NCBI GenBank assembly: GCA_027489965.1
Contig: JAIXZA010000145.1
Coordinates: 1 to 44,208, forward strand
DNA length: 44,208 nt
Source of the DNA: Verrucomicrobiaceae bacterium
Lineage (GTDB): Bacteria; Verrucomicrobiota; Verrucomicrobiia; Verrucomicrobiales; Verrucomicrobiaceae
Direction of reading: 5' to 3'
Shown: positions 1-7,226 of the stretch, piece by piece
Position numbering within the stretch: position 1 is the stretch's first letter
How the letters are laid out: every line of letters begins with the position of its first letter
Made by a program: the position numbers and the translations under genes
Notes under the pieces: model-generated
Databases searched by the model: none
What the model was told of the DNA's origin: nothing
Seen by the model: the letters and a program-made list of their open reading frames with translations, nothing else

Positions 1-302
1 AGTATCAGATCGAGCACTACGGCAAATTCGTCGCCCGTCTAGACAAGATGAACGACGGCGAGCGCACGCAGCTCGACTCGACGACCGTGCTTTTCGGCAG
101 CGGCATGGGCGATGGCCACTCGCGCAAGAATTCCGACCTGCCCATTCTCCTTGCCGGCGGCGGCTACAAGCACGGCGAATTCCGCGAAGTGCCGCGTGAA
201 GGCATCAACAAAGTGCCGCTGTGCAATCTCTTCGTCGATATCGCCCAGAAGATGGGCGTGGAGATCGATTCCTTTGGCAACAGCACGGGGCGCTTTGCGT
301 GA
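1..302 (+). CDS. DUF1552 domain protein, C-terminal fragment
   Basis: This is the last 99 or so residues of a protein whose start lies left of the window. The segment reads GSGMGDGHSRKNSDLPILLA, then GGGYKHGEF, which resembles the C-terminal part of DUF1552 proteins, a secreted PVC family of unknown biochemical role. DUF1552 genes normally sit directly beside a DUF1592 gene, usually downstream of it. Here a DUF1592 gene does follow on the same strand, but a toxin-antitoxin pair lies between them, so the true partner may be off-window to the left. The reading frame is open from base 3 and ends at a TGA at 300-302. Family assignment rests on motif memory only. Confidence 0.75.
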   Translation, partial: YQIEHYGKFVARLDKMNDGERTQLDSTTVLFGSGMGDGHSRKNSDLPILLAGGGYKHGEFREVPREGINKVPLCNLFVDIAQKMGVEIDSFGNSTGRFA

Positions 303-357
303 TAAAAGACTCTTAACCGCTGTTTGACAGCAGAAGAGCGAAACAGCACCTTTGACT

Positions 358-597
358 ATGCAAATCACCCTCGATTTACCTGATGACGCATTTGCGAAGG
401 TAGATGCCATAGCCCGGCAGGAATCACGCAGTCTCGGCAGCGTGTTAGCGGATCTCATCCACTGTATGAAGCCTTCACTACGACCAGTTTCTAGAGCGCC
501 ACAGCAAATGCCAGGGCATCGATTCCCAGTCGTCGAAGGCAGGCCTGTGACTCAGGCGGAGATCGACCACATGCTGGCGGAGGACGGTCTGCCATGA
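358..597 (+). CDS. Antitoxin of VapBC pair 1 (RHH/CopG-like)
   Basis: A 79-residue protein whose first 40 residues (MQITLDLPDDAFAKVDAIAR onward) look like a ribbon-helix-helix DNA-binding fold: a short beta strand followed by two helices. The C-terminal half is proline-rich and probably binds the toxin. The stop overlaps the start of the PIN toxin gene (ATGA at 594-597), the usual translational coupling of type II toxin-antitoxin pairs. Such antitoxins bind their own promoter and neutralise the toxin. A TTG two codons upstream (352) is an alternative start; I chose the ATG. The exact antitoxin family is uncertain. Confidence 0.75.
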   Translation: MQITLDLPDDAFAKVDAIARQESRSLGSVLADLIHCMKPSLRPVSRAPQQMPGHRFPVVEGRPVTQAEIDHMLAEDGLP

Positions 598-1019
598 GTT
601 GGTTGGTGGATGGGAATGCTCTCATCGCACTAACGGTGAAGAGCCATCCTTTGCATTCCCGTTCCAAAGCTTGGTTTGAATGTCTGGCTGACACTTTTTA
701 CACCTGCTCCGTCACGGAGGGCACGTTCCTTCGTCTGCACATGATGTTGGCCACTGATACCTCAGCCGCAGCGGCATGGAAGAATCTCGCTCTCATTCAG
801 TCGGATTCTATGCACCGCTTCATCGACGATGGCTTTAGCTACGCCCAAGTCTCTACGAACAAACTGCAAGGCAACAAACAAGTCACGGATGCCTGGCTGG
901 CCCAACTTGCCCGCAACCACGGTATCCAACTCGCCACACTGGACGATGGACTGGTGGCGACGCATGCAGATGTCGGCTTTTTGATCCCAGACCCCTCACA
1001 AACCGCGCCAGCAAAGTAG
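594..1019 (+). CDS. vapC: PIN-domain ribonuclease toxin (VapC-like), pair 1
   Basis: A 141-residue PIN-domain protein, expected to be a Mg2+-dependent endoribonuclease held inactive by the upstream antitoxin. The four acidic positions of the PIN active site can be picked out: D6 in SWLVDGNALI, E42 in SVTEGTF, D99 in QVTDAWLA and D117 in LATLDDGL. The layout resembles the Mtu_PIN subgroup (long first loop, VTDA then a final LD pair). The length is normal for VapC and the site looks intact. The 4-bp overlap with the antitoxin gene supports a bicistronic module. The RNA target cannot be predicted. Confidence 0.85.
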   Translation: MSWLVDGNALIALTVKSHPLHSRSKAWFECLADTFYTCSVTEGTFLRLHMMLATDTSAAAAWKNLALIQSDSMHRFIDDGFSYAQVSTNKLQGNKQVTDAWLAQLARNHGIQLATLDDGLVATHADVGFLIPDPSQTAPAK

Positions 1020-1081
1020 CCATCTTGGTCCACAAGAATGAGCACAACGCTCTCGCCAACACCTCACGTTTTCTTCGTCCG

Positions 1082-3589
1082 ATGATCCAATCTCTTTTCA
1101 ATGCCCAACGCTCTTCTCGCAGAGCGAGAGGGCTACTTTGCTTCGCAATTGCGACCACTTTGTCTCATGCCGCAGACGACACCCCGAAACTCGTGCAGCA
1201 GTTCCTCGGCAAATACTGCCTGGAGTGCCACGACGCGGATGTGCAGAAGGGCGACCGCTCGTTTGAAAAGTTCGCGCTACCGCTGAAATCGGTGAATGAA
1301 CTCATTGAAGCACGTGACATCATCGACCAGCTCACACTGAAAGAGATGCCGCCGAAGAAGGCGGATCAGCCGCAAGACGACGAGCGCATCGCGATGATCC
1401 GGGCGCTGCGTGATGGCACGGTGGCGGCTCATGCGCAATTCCAAAGTACGGGCAGCCGCACGGTGATGCGCCGCCTTTCCAGCCGCGAGTATGAAAACAC
1501 GCTCGCGGTGCTGTTTGGACGTCGCGTAGACATGCTGGGCCTCACGGCGGATTTTCCCAAGGAGAAAACCACCGAGCACATGGACACCATCGGCAAGTCG
1601 CTCGTGACCTCCGGCTTCCTCGTCGATCAATACTTTCAATCCGCCAACCGCCTTGTCGAAACACGACTCGGCAAACCGGCGATGGAGCCAAAAGACTGGA
1701 AATTTAACAGTCACTTCGTGCAATACGAAGAGCTGCAAGGCTCACACAAAAGCGCTTTCAATTTCCGCTATCTCAATCTCTACGAACAGCCGAACACCGA
1801 CACGCGCCAGGGTGGTTACGGCCACATTGAGGACTTTAAACAAGGCGTGCCCGTATCCGGACTCTACGACCTCGAAGTCGAGGCCGCGGCCATGCATCGC
1901 GACACGCATTACGATCCCGCCATCTTCGGCATCGACTTCTCCGAACCCTTCATCCTCGGCGTCGTGCCGGGCGATGTCACCAAAGGCCACATCCATTACC
2001 CACAGGCCATCGAGCCACTGCTCGCCACCGCCGTCGTGCCAGACAACACGCCGACGTGGTTCAAATTCCGCGTGTGGCTCGAAGCGGGTCAAACACCGCG
2101 CTTCATCTTCCCGAACGGCCCCTTTGAATCCCGCGCCTCTGTCGTCACGATCAACAAAAAGTACAAAAATGAGTTCAAGAGCGATGTCGGCTCCTCCGGC
2201 GTCGGCCGTGCGCACATTTTGAAGGAAGGCAAGCTCCCGCACATCCGCATCAGCGAGATCAAGATCCACGGCCCCGTGCCCGAAAAGCCCAGCGTCGAAG
2301 AAGTGGCCGTTTTCGGCAAAGACGGCTTTCAGGAGGCCAAGGCGCTCGATCAACTCCATGCCTTCGCCGAGAAAGCCTATCGCCGTCCGCTCAACGATGC
2401 TGACCGCCAACCCATCCGGGCGCTTTATGACAAACGCATCGCCGAAAAAGCCTCGCCACGACAGGCCGCGCTCGATGCCGTGAAGCTCATCCTTTGCTCA
2501 CCGAGCTTCCTCTACCTCAGCGAGATCACCGACGAGTCCGCGAAGGCCCTGAAGCCCCACGACCTCGCCACCCGCCTCTCCTTTGCCCTCTGGGCCACAC
2601 CGCCCGATGAAGCGCTGCTCGCCTCCGCGAAGTCCGGCAAGCTCACGCAAGATGCCGAGCTGAAAAAGCACATCGAGCGTATGCTCAGCGACGAACGCAT
2701 CAGCGGCTTCGTGAACGGCTTCCTCGATAGCTGGCTGAACCTCCGCGATCTCGGCTCGCAACCGCCGCCGCGTGAAGTGGTGCGCTCCTACTACGCCGAG
2801 GATCTGCCCAGCTCGATGAAGACCGAAGCGCGGCTCTTTTTCCGCAATCTGCTCAAGACCAACGGCTCCGTCGCGCAGTTCATTGACTGCGACCACACCT
2901 TCGTGGACAAGAAACTCGCCAAACTCTACGAGTTGCCCGAAGCAAAGACCCTGCGCCTCGGCGATGGCTTCAAGAAAGTCAGCCTCAAAGGCAACAACCA
3001 TCGTGGTGGCCTACTCGGCATGGCCGCGGTACTCACCGTGAGCGCGAATGGCGTCGAGACCTCACCTGTCACACGTGGCGTGTGGGTAAGTGAAAACATC
3101 CTCGGCATCCCGCCGCCACCGCCGCCCGATGTCGTGCCAGCGATTGATCCTGATGTCAGCGGCGCCACCACCATCCGCGACCGCCTCGCCAAGCACCGCG
3201 CCGATGCCGCCTGCGCCGAGTGCCATCGCAAGATCGACCCGCTCGGTTTCAGCCTCGAAGCCTACGACCCCGTCGGCCGCTGGCGCCAAAAATACCCCGC
3301 CGCCAACAAAAAAACCAAACCTGCCGAAATCGACACCACTGGCGAATTCCCCTCCGGCGAGACTTACACCGACTTCGCCACGTTCAAGAAGGTCATCCAC
3401 GATACCCGCGCCGATCACTTCACCCGCCACCTCATCCGCCAACTCCTCACCTACACCACCGGCCGCACCATGGAGCTCAACGACGACCTCCTCATCGACC
3501 AGCTCCACGACCAAGTGAAGAAACAAGGCCTCGGCCTGAAGACCCTCATGACCGAGTGCCTGATGAGCGAGGTGTTTCGGTCGAGGTGA
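1082..3589 (+). CDS. Secreted DUF1592-type PVC cytochrome-like protein
   Basis: An 835-residue exported protein. After an N-terminal signal region (Arg-rich stretch, then GLLCFAIATTLSHAA) comes a CxxCH heme site (YCLECH, about residues 46-50). Next come blocks recalling the DUF1587, DUF1592, DUF1588 and DUF1585 family: SSREYENTLAVLFG, FAEKAYRRPLNDADRQPIRA, LATRLSFALWATPPDEALL, GGLLGMAAVLTVSANGVETS, and a second CxxCH at about 710 in ACAECHRKIDPLGFSLEAYD. Proteins of this build are abundant in Planctomycetes and Verrucomicrobia and are thought to take part in periplasmic or membrane oxidation of complex carbohydrate; no activity is established. I chose the ATG at 1082 because it directly precedes the signal peptide; a TTG at 1025 would add 19 residues with no clear purpose. 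A VapBC pair lies on each side. Confidence 0.85.
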   Translation: MIQSLFNAQRSSRRARGLLCFAIATTLSHAADDTPKLVQQFLGKYCLECHDADVQKGDRSFEKFALPLKSVNELIEARDIIDQLTLKEMPPKKADQPQDDERIAMIRALRDGTVAAHAQFQSTGSRTVMRRLSSREYENTLAVLFGRRVDMLGLTADFPKEKTTEHMDTIGKSLVTSGFLVDQYFQSANRLVETRLGKPAMEPKDWKFNSHFVQYEELQGSHKSAFNFRYLNLYEQPNTDTRQGGYGHIEDFKQGVPVSGLYDLEVEAAAMHRDTHYDPAIFGIDFSEPFILGVVPGDVTKGHIHYPQAIEPLLATAVVPDNTPTWFKFRVWLEAGQTPRFIFPNGPFESRASVVTINKKYKNEFKSDVGSSGVGRAHILKEGKLPHIRISEIKIHGPVPEKPSVEEVAVFGKDGFQEAKALDQLHAFAEKAYRRPLNDADRQPIRALYDKRIAEKASPRQAALDAVKLILCSPSFLYLSEITDESAKALKPHDLATRLSFALWATPPDEALLASAKSGKLTQDAELKKHIERMLSDERISGFVNGFLDSWLNLRDLGSQPPPREVVRSYYAEDLPSSMKTEARLFFRNLLKTNGSVAQFIDCDHTFVDKKLAKLYELPEAKTLRLGDGFKKVSLKGNNHRGGLLGMAAVLTVSANGVETSPVTRGVWVSENILGIPPPPPPDVVPAIDPDVSGATTIRDRLAKHRADAACAECHRKIDPLGFSLEAYDPVGRWRQKYPAANKKTKPAEIDTTGEFPSGETYTDFATFKKVIHDTRADHFTRHLIRQLLTYTTGRTMELNDDLLIDQLHDQVKKQGLGLKTLMTECLMSEVFRSR

Positions 3590-3593
3590 GGAA

Positions 3594-3648
3594 GTGGCTG
3601 CGGCTTCAACCGCATCAGATCAGATGCTTCGGCTAAAGCCAAAGCTAC
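3594..3648 (+). repeat. Twin-hairpin REP-like element A
   Basis: Five bases after the DUF1592 stop codon lies a pair of hairpins. The first is TGCGG/CCGCA with a 6-nt loop (3599-3614). The second is GCTT-C-GGC / GCC-A-AAGC with a TAAA loop (3626-3645). They are joined by an ATCAGATCAGAT-like spacer, and the ends GTGGCT (3594-3599) and AGCTAC (3643-3648) are near-complementary. The architecture matches REP/BIME-type palindromes mobilised by RAYT transposases. It might instead act as an mRNA 3' end structure, but no T-run follows. Confidence 0.55.
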
Positions 3649-3714
3649 TTTGCCTGATGACGTGCCACGGACTGTCCACTTGCCTAAATCGCTTTGAACC
3701 ACTAAAATCATTCC

Positions 3715-3972
3715 ATGAGCGTTACCTTGACGATTGATGAAGCCCTGCTCCGTGAAGCGGAGCAGGCCACCAACATTCACGACTGGCCAGCCTTGGTGAA
3801 GAAAGGACTCCAGGCACTCTCGCAGCGGCCTGTTCGCACGGAAGTGACGCAAACTCCTTTTGATTTTGACGCCGCTCTCGCCGCCGCTGCCGATTTGCCC
3901 GACCTCAGCGCGGAGGAGTTCGAGCAGTTTGGGAAGGAAATGTATCGTCCACTCTCCGCCGCCTGGGCCTGA
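3715..3972 (+). CDS. vapB: Antitoxin of VapBC pair 2 (VapB, DUF2191-like)
   Basis: An 85-residue protein. Its N-terminus (SVTLTIDEALLREAEQAT, then ALVKKGLQAL) has the beta strand plus two helices seen in DUF2191-type VapB antitoxins. An acidic C-terminal tail (LSAEEFEQFGKEMYRP) is well placed to wrap the PIN toxin. The stop codon TGA (3970-3972) overlaps the toxin ATG at 3972, so the two are translationally coupled. It is a different antitoxin family from the one at 358, so this is a second, independent module and not a duplication. Confidence 0.8.
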   Translation: MSVTLTIDEALLREAEQATNIHDWPALVKKGLQALSQRPVRTEVTQTPFDFDAALAAAADLPDLSAEEFEQFGKEMYRPLSAAWA

Positions 3973-4370
3973 TGCGATTGATCGCCGACAGCACCGTGCT
4001 CATCGACATGTGGCGTCTGCGCCGAGAGCCGCACCGTTTGCTGCAACTACGCTCTCATCTGACAGAACCCGTCATGCCGTGGCAGGTGCTTTTCGAGTTT
4101 GCTCGTGGTGCCTACCGCAAGGGCGTGACCGATGCCGCTTTGCGAAGGTTCCTTGCCCCTTTCGGCACCTTGCACATCACCGAGGCCCAGGTCTGGCGTG
4201 CAGCGCGGATCGAAGCTGATCTGGCACTTGCAGGCGAAACCATCGGCTCAGCAGACACCTGGATCGCTGCCGCTGCATTGGAAACTGGGTTGCCCGTGCT
4301 CACGCAGAACACCCGTCATTTCACGCGCATCCAAGGTGTGCAGCTCATTGGGTATTCGATCCTGCCGTGA
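3972..4370 (+). CDS. vapC: PIN-domain ribonuclease toxin (VapC), pair 2
   Basis: A 132-residue PIN-domain toxin. Visible active-site positions are D6 (LIADSTVLID), E42 (LFEFARG), D95 (GSADTWIAA) and the terminal TQNTRHF block, where many VapC proteins carry N or D. The sequence order and length are typical of the VapC family that pairs with DUF2191 antitoxins. It probably cleaves an RNA when the labile antitoxin is degraded. It starts inside the antitoxin stop codon and ends 10 bases before the next gene, so it may be co-transcribed with that gene. It shares little visible sequence with the PIN toxin at 594. Confidence 0.88.
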   Translation: MRLIADSTVLIDMWRLRREPHRLLQLRSHLTEPVMPWQVLFEFARGAYRKGVTDAALRRFLAPFGTLHITEAQVWRAARIEADLALAGETIGSADTWIAAAALETGLPVLTQNTRHFTRIQGVQLIGYSILP

Positions 4371-4380
4371 AGCTGTCGCC

Positions 4381-5136
4381 ATGCCGTCACTTTGCTCCAA
4401 ACTAAGATTTGCTTGGGAATATCTCATTCTGGGGAAACACAAGCTTCCTCAGGTTTCACCGCCACCTGACTTCGACTATCCAGTTCCAGATGATTGTTTG
4501 ATGAACTTCCTCCTCGGGATGTACTGTGAGCATGGTGCCTCGGCAGTCCGGGTGGGAAACTGGATATGCGTCGATGGCGGGCGCTTGTTTACCAGAGCGG
4601 CACACTTCGATCACCGGCAGCATCCGCAAAGGTTGATACTGCAGGCTGACTTCGTGACTGTTACAAAACAAGGACAGCACATGATCGAATCGTTTGCCGG
4701 GATTGGTCCTGATTTCACATCTGCTCTGCAAGACGCCTGCAAAAGTTTCCAAGATTGCAGCTTTCATGCGTTGTTTGCGGCACTACTTGGCCGCCTATGT
4801 GAGCATGTAGATCGAGAGGTTTGGAATATCGGAGGACAAAATCGACAGATCACGCTCGGATGGCTTCGATACCGTGGAGATTTTCCAACCGATAAGTGGG
4901 CACCTATTTTTGAAGGACTGCAAAAGCATCTGGAGTCCTTTGCACTCACGCGAGGTCTTCATTGGGCGAGATTCTTTTACTCTCATGCGCCGTCACAGGC
5001 GCCTACCATCGAGGTTTTGATCGATAACGAGACTTCTGAGCCTCTGCAGAGTCTGGCGGCCAACTTGCCTTGGCCACAAGTGGAGCAGTTTTTCTCCACA
5101 AGGCTCTTTTTCACTATTCAGGATGTGACGAGCTAA
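4381..5136 (+). CDS. DUF6348-like protein of unknown function
   Basis: A 251-residue soluble protein without signal peptide or membrane segments. Blocks such as QGQHMIESFAGIG followed by CSFHALFAALLG, then WNIGGQNRQITLGWL and a final HWARFFYSH, recall the DUF6348 family seen scattered in PVC bacteria and others; I am only moderately sure of that match. No catalytic motif is evident. The open frame continues upstream through the toxin gene, but the ATG at 4381, just after the toxin stop, is the sensible start. Its place behind a VapBC pair suggests it is part of the same accessory block. Confidence 0.6.
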   Translation: MPSLCSKLRFAWEYLILGKHKLPQVSPPPDFDYPVPDDCLMNFLLGMYCEHGASAVRVGNWICVDGGRLFTRAAHFDHRQHPQRLILQADFVTVTKQGQHMIESFAGIGPDFTSALQDACKSFQDCSFHALFAALLGRLCEHVDREVWNIGGQNRQITLGWLRYRGDFPTDKWAPIFEGLQKHLESFALTRGLHWARFFYSHAPSQAPTIEVLIDNETSEPLQSLAANLPWPQVEQFFSTRLFFTIQDVTS

Positions 5137-5143
5137 GTTGATA

Positions 5144-5185
5144 ATTCACTCCAACAACCACTACCAAGCCGTCACCACTCTCGTC
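5144..5185. repeat. 42-bp imperfect direct repeat, copy 1
   Basis: This segment matches 5451-5492 at about 34 of 42 positions (core GCCGTCACCA identical), with 307 bp between starts. On the minus strand it encodes the C-terminus (RVVTAW) and the stop of the small frame at 5161-5439. No integron attC consensus (paired RYYYAAC and GTTRRRY boxes) could be found. Confidence 0.6.
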
Positions 5186-5439
5186 TTCGCGGGCAACGCC
5201 AGCTTGGGAAAGCCGGTTTGATGCAGGGTGATGAGCGTGTAGATCGCTTTGGGAAAAACAGCGGTGGTATCGGCCAGGGCGCTGAGTTCTAGTTCGGCTG
5301 TATCGGAATCGCTGGCGGCGTCTATCCCTGCCCTTCGCATGCCGACCACCGCCTGCACTGTGACTAGTAACAAAGTCATCGGCACTTGTTGAGAGCGAGC
5401 GGCCCCCACAGCCAAAGTATAAAAGCGGGATTTTGACAT
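5161..5439 (-). CDS. Small hypothetical protein, uncertain
   Basis: A 92-residue minus-strand frame (MSKSRFYTLAVGAARSQQVP onward) in an otherwise gene-free stretch. It has a mildly hydrophobic middle but no signal peptide or recognised domain. Its 3' end lies in a 42-bp sequence that recurs 307 bp away, where a second frame also ends in a similar peptide (RMVTAR). That suggests either two decayed relatives of one gene or a non-coding repeat. No ribosome binding site is evident. Treat as a possible gene or remnant. The rest of 5137-5647 shows no convincing coding signal. Confidence 0.3.
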   Translation of the reverse strand: MSKSRFYTLAVGAARSQQVPMTLLLVTVQAVVGMRRAGIDAASDSDTAELELSALADTTAVFPKAIYTLITLHQTGFPKLALPAKTRVVTAW

Positions 5440-5450
5440 ACTCGGGATCC

Positions 5451-5492
5451 ATTCACTACAGCAACCAATGCCGTGCCGTCACCATTCGCCTC
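5451..5492. repeat. 42-bp imperfect direct repeat, copy 2
   Basis: Second copy of the repeat at 5144-5185. On the minus strand it closes another short frame (5456-5644) with a peptide resembling that at copy 1. The area up to the sulfatase start at 5648 otherwise shows nothing recognisable. Confidence 0.55.
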
Positions 5493-5647
5493 GCCCTGTT
5501 TTTTGAAAAACCAATTTCCCGAAAAGCGATCTCTTTCAAAAGACACCAACTCGACTCAATCGCATCTTCCATTAAACCCTGAGGAAATGACATTGAAGGC
5601 TGCTTAAATTTTACGCAATTCTGAAGCGAAACAGCCGTTACCAATTC

Positions 5648-7171
5648 ATGCTTCGCCTTTACGCAACCGTCCTTTTCCTAGGTGCTTCCAGTTCCTTATA
5701 CTCAGCTGAAACGCCCAACATCATCGTCATCATGGCCGACGATCTGGGTTACGGTGACATTGGTTGCAATGGGGCAACGGCAGTAAAGACGCCTAACATC
5801 GACAAGCTAGCAGCCGAGGGAATGCGCTTCACGAACGGCTACTGTTCGGCATCCACCTGCACACCGACTCGGTTTTCACTCTTAACTGGCACGTATGCCT
5901 TTCGACAAAAGAATACGGGCATTGCACCACCAAATGGTCCGGCGATCATCCGACCAGGGACGACCACCATTGCCTCCATTTTAAAAAAGGCTGGCTACGC
6001 CACGGCTGTGATTGGCAAGTGGCATCTCGGACTGGGCGACAAGGCACCGGATTGGAATGGCGAACTCAAGCCTGGGCCACTGGAGATCGGGTTCGATTAC
6101 TGTCATCTTTTACCCACAACGAATGATCGTGTGCCACAGATTTATGTGCAGAATCATCGTGTGCTGAATCTCGACCCGAAAGATCCACTGTGGGTGGGCA
6201 CAAAAGCACCGGATGCAAATCACCCAACAGGCAGCATTCAACGCAGCACACTAAAAATGGACTGGAGTCACGGTCATAATGAAACAATTCACAATGGCAT
6301 CAGCCGTATCGGATTCTATACCGGTGGAATGGCGGCACGATTCCGCGACGAGGACCTGGGCGACGAGTGGATCAATCGTTCGAATCAGTGGATCGAAGCC
6401 CACAAAGACACGCCCTTTTTTCTCTACTTCGCCAGCCATGACATCCATGTGCCGCGTATGCCGCACGAGAGATTCCAGGGCAGCACCACACTAGGTTTTC
6501 GTGGTGACTGCATCGTCGAATTTGACTGGTGTGTGGGTGAGCTGATGAAGACCCTAGAACGTCTAAAACTATCCGAAAAGACACTGATCGTGCTATGCTC
6601 TGACAATGGTCCCGTTCTGGATGATGGCTACAAAGATGACGCAGTGGAAAAGCTAGGAACTCATGAACCGGCAGGCCCCTTCAGTGGCGGCAAATACAGT
6701 GTGCTGGAAGGTGGCACGCGCACACCGTTCATCACTCGCTGGTTAGGCCGCGTCAAGCCTGGCGTATCGGATGAAGTGGTCTGCACGATCGATCTAGCCG
6801 CTAGCGTCGCCGCGCTAACCGGCACCGCTTTGACGGATGACTCCTGTCTAGACAGCCAAAACATCCTCCCTGCCCTGCTGGGTGAATCAGGTGCAAAAGG
6901 CCGTGATCACCTCCTTCAGCAAGACAACGGCGGTGGCAATTTCGGCCTGAGAATGGGCGACTGGAAGCTCGTACGCATGAAAACCAAAGGAAAGTCCCAG
7001 GCAAAAGTAAGCCGCAAAGAACGCGCTAATGAAGACGGACTTCACTGGCTCTATCATCTGCCAAATGATCCAAGTGAAATGCATAATGTGAGTGATAAAA
7101 ATCCCACTAAACTCACGGAGATGATCAGCAAGCTAGATGAAGTCATCGCCGCAGGTCGAAGCCGGAAATAA
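5648..7171 (+). CDS. Secreted arylsulfatase-type sulfatase
   Basis: A 507-residue exported S1-family sulfatase. A short signal peptide (LRLYATVLFLGASSSLYSA) precedes the N-terminal metal site PNIIVIMADDLGYGD (D31, D32). The formylglycine motif is CTPTR with C71, so it needs oxidation of that Cys by a maturase not seen in this window. GKWHLG (123-128) and SDNG (about 318) supply the remaining active-site residues. It should hydrolyse sulfate esters, probably on sulfated polysaccharide, in the periplasm or outside the cell. Verrucomicrobia commonly carry many such enzymes. It stands alone: the gap to the RND permease is 55 bp, with no cluster partner. The specific substrate cannot be told. Confidence 0.93.
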   Translation: MLRLYATVLFLGASSSLYSAETPNIIVIMADDLGYGDIGCNGATAVKTPNIDKLAAEGMRFTNGYCSASTCTPTRFSLLTGTYAFRQKNTGIAPPNGPAIIRPGTTTIASILKKAGYATAVIGKWHLGLGDKAPDWNGELKPGPLEIGFDYCHLLPTTNDRVPQIYVQNHRVLNLDPKDPLWVGTKAPDANHPTGSIQRSTLKMDWSHGHNETIHNGISRIGFYTGGMAARFRDEDLGDEWINRSNQWIEAHKDTPFFLYFASHDIHVPRMPHERFQGSTTLGFRGDCIVEFDWCVGELMKTLERLKLSEKTLIVLCSDNGPVLDDGYKDDAVEKLGTHEPAGPFSGGKYSVLEGGTRTPFITRWLGRVKPGVSDEVVCTIDLAASVAALTGTALTDDSCLDSQNILPALLGESGAKGRDHLLQQDNGGGNFGLRMGDWKLVRMKTKGKSQAKVSRKERANEDGLHWLYHLPNDPSEMHNVSDKNPTKLTEMISKLDEVIAAGRSRK

Positions 7172-7226
7172 AGACTGTTTAGCCATGATTATTGTGCCAT
7201 AGCAAGTTGGCCAGCTTTCCTCCTAC

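Noticed and set aside
5137..5647. Integron attC site or gene-cassette array
   Set aside because: The repeat has no paired RYYYAAC/GTTRRRY core sites and no integrase is present.
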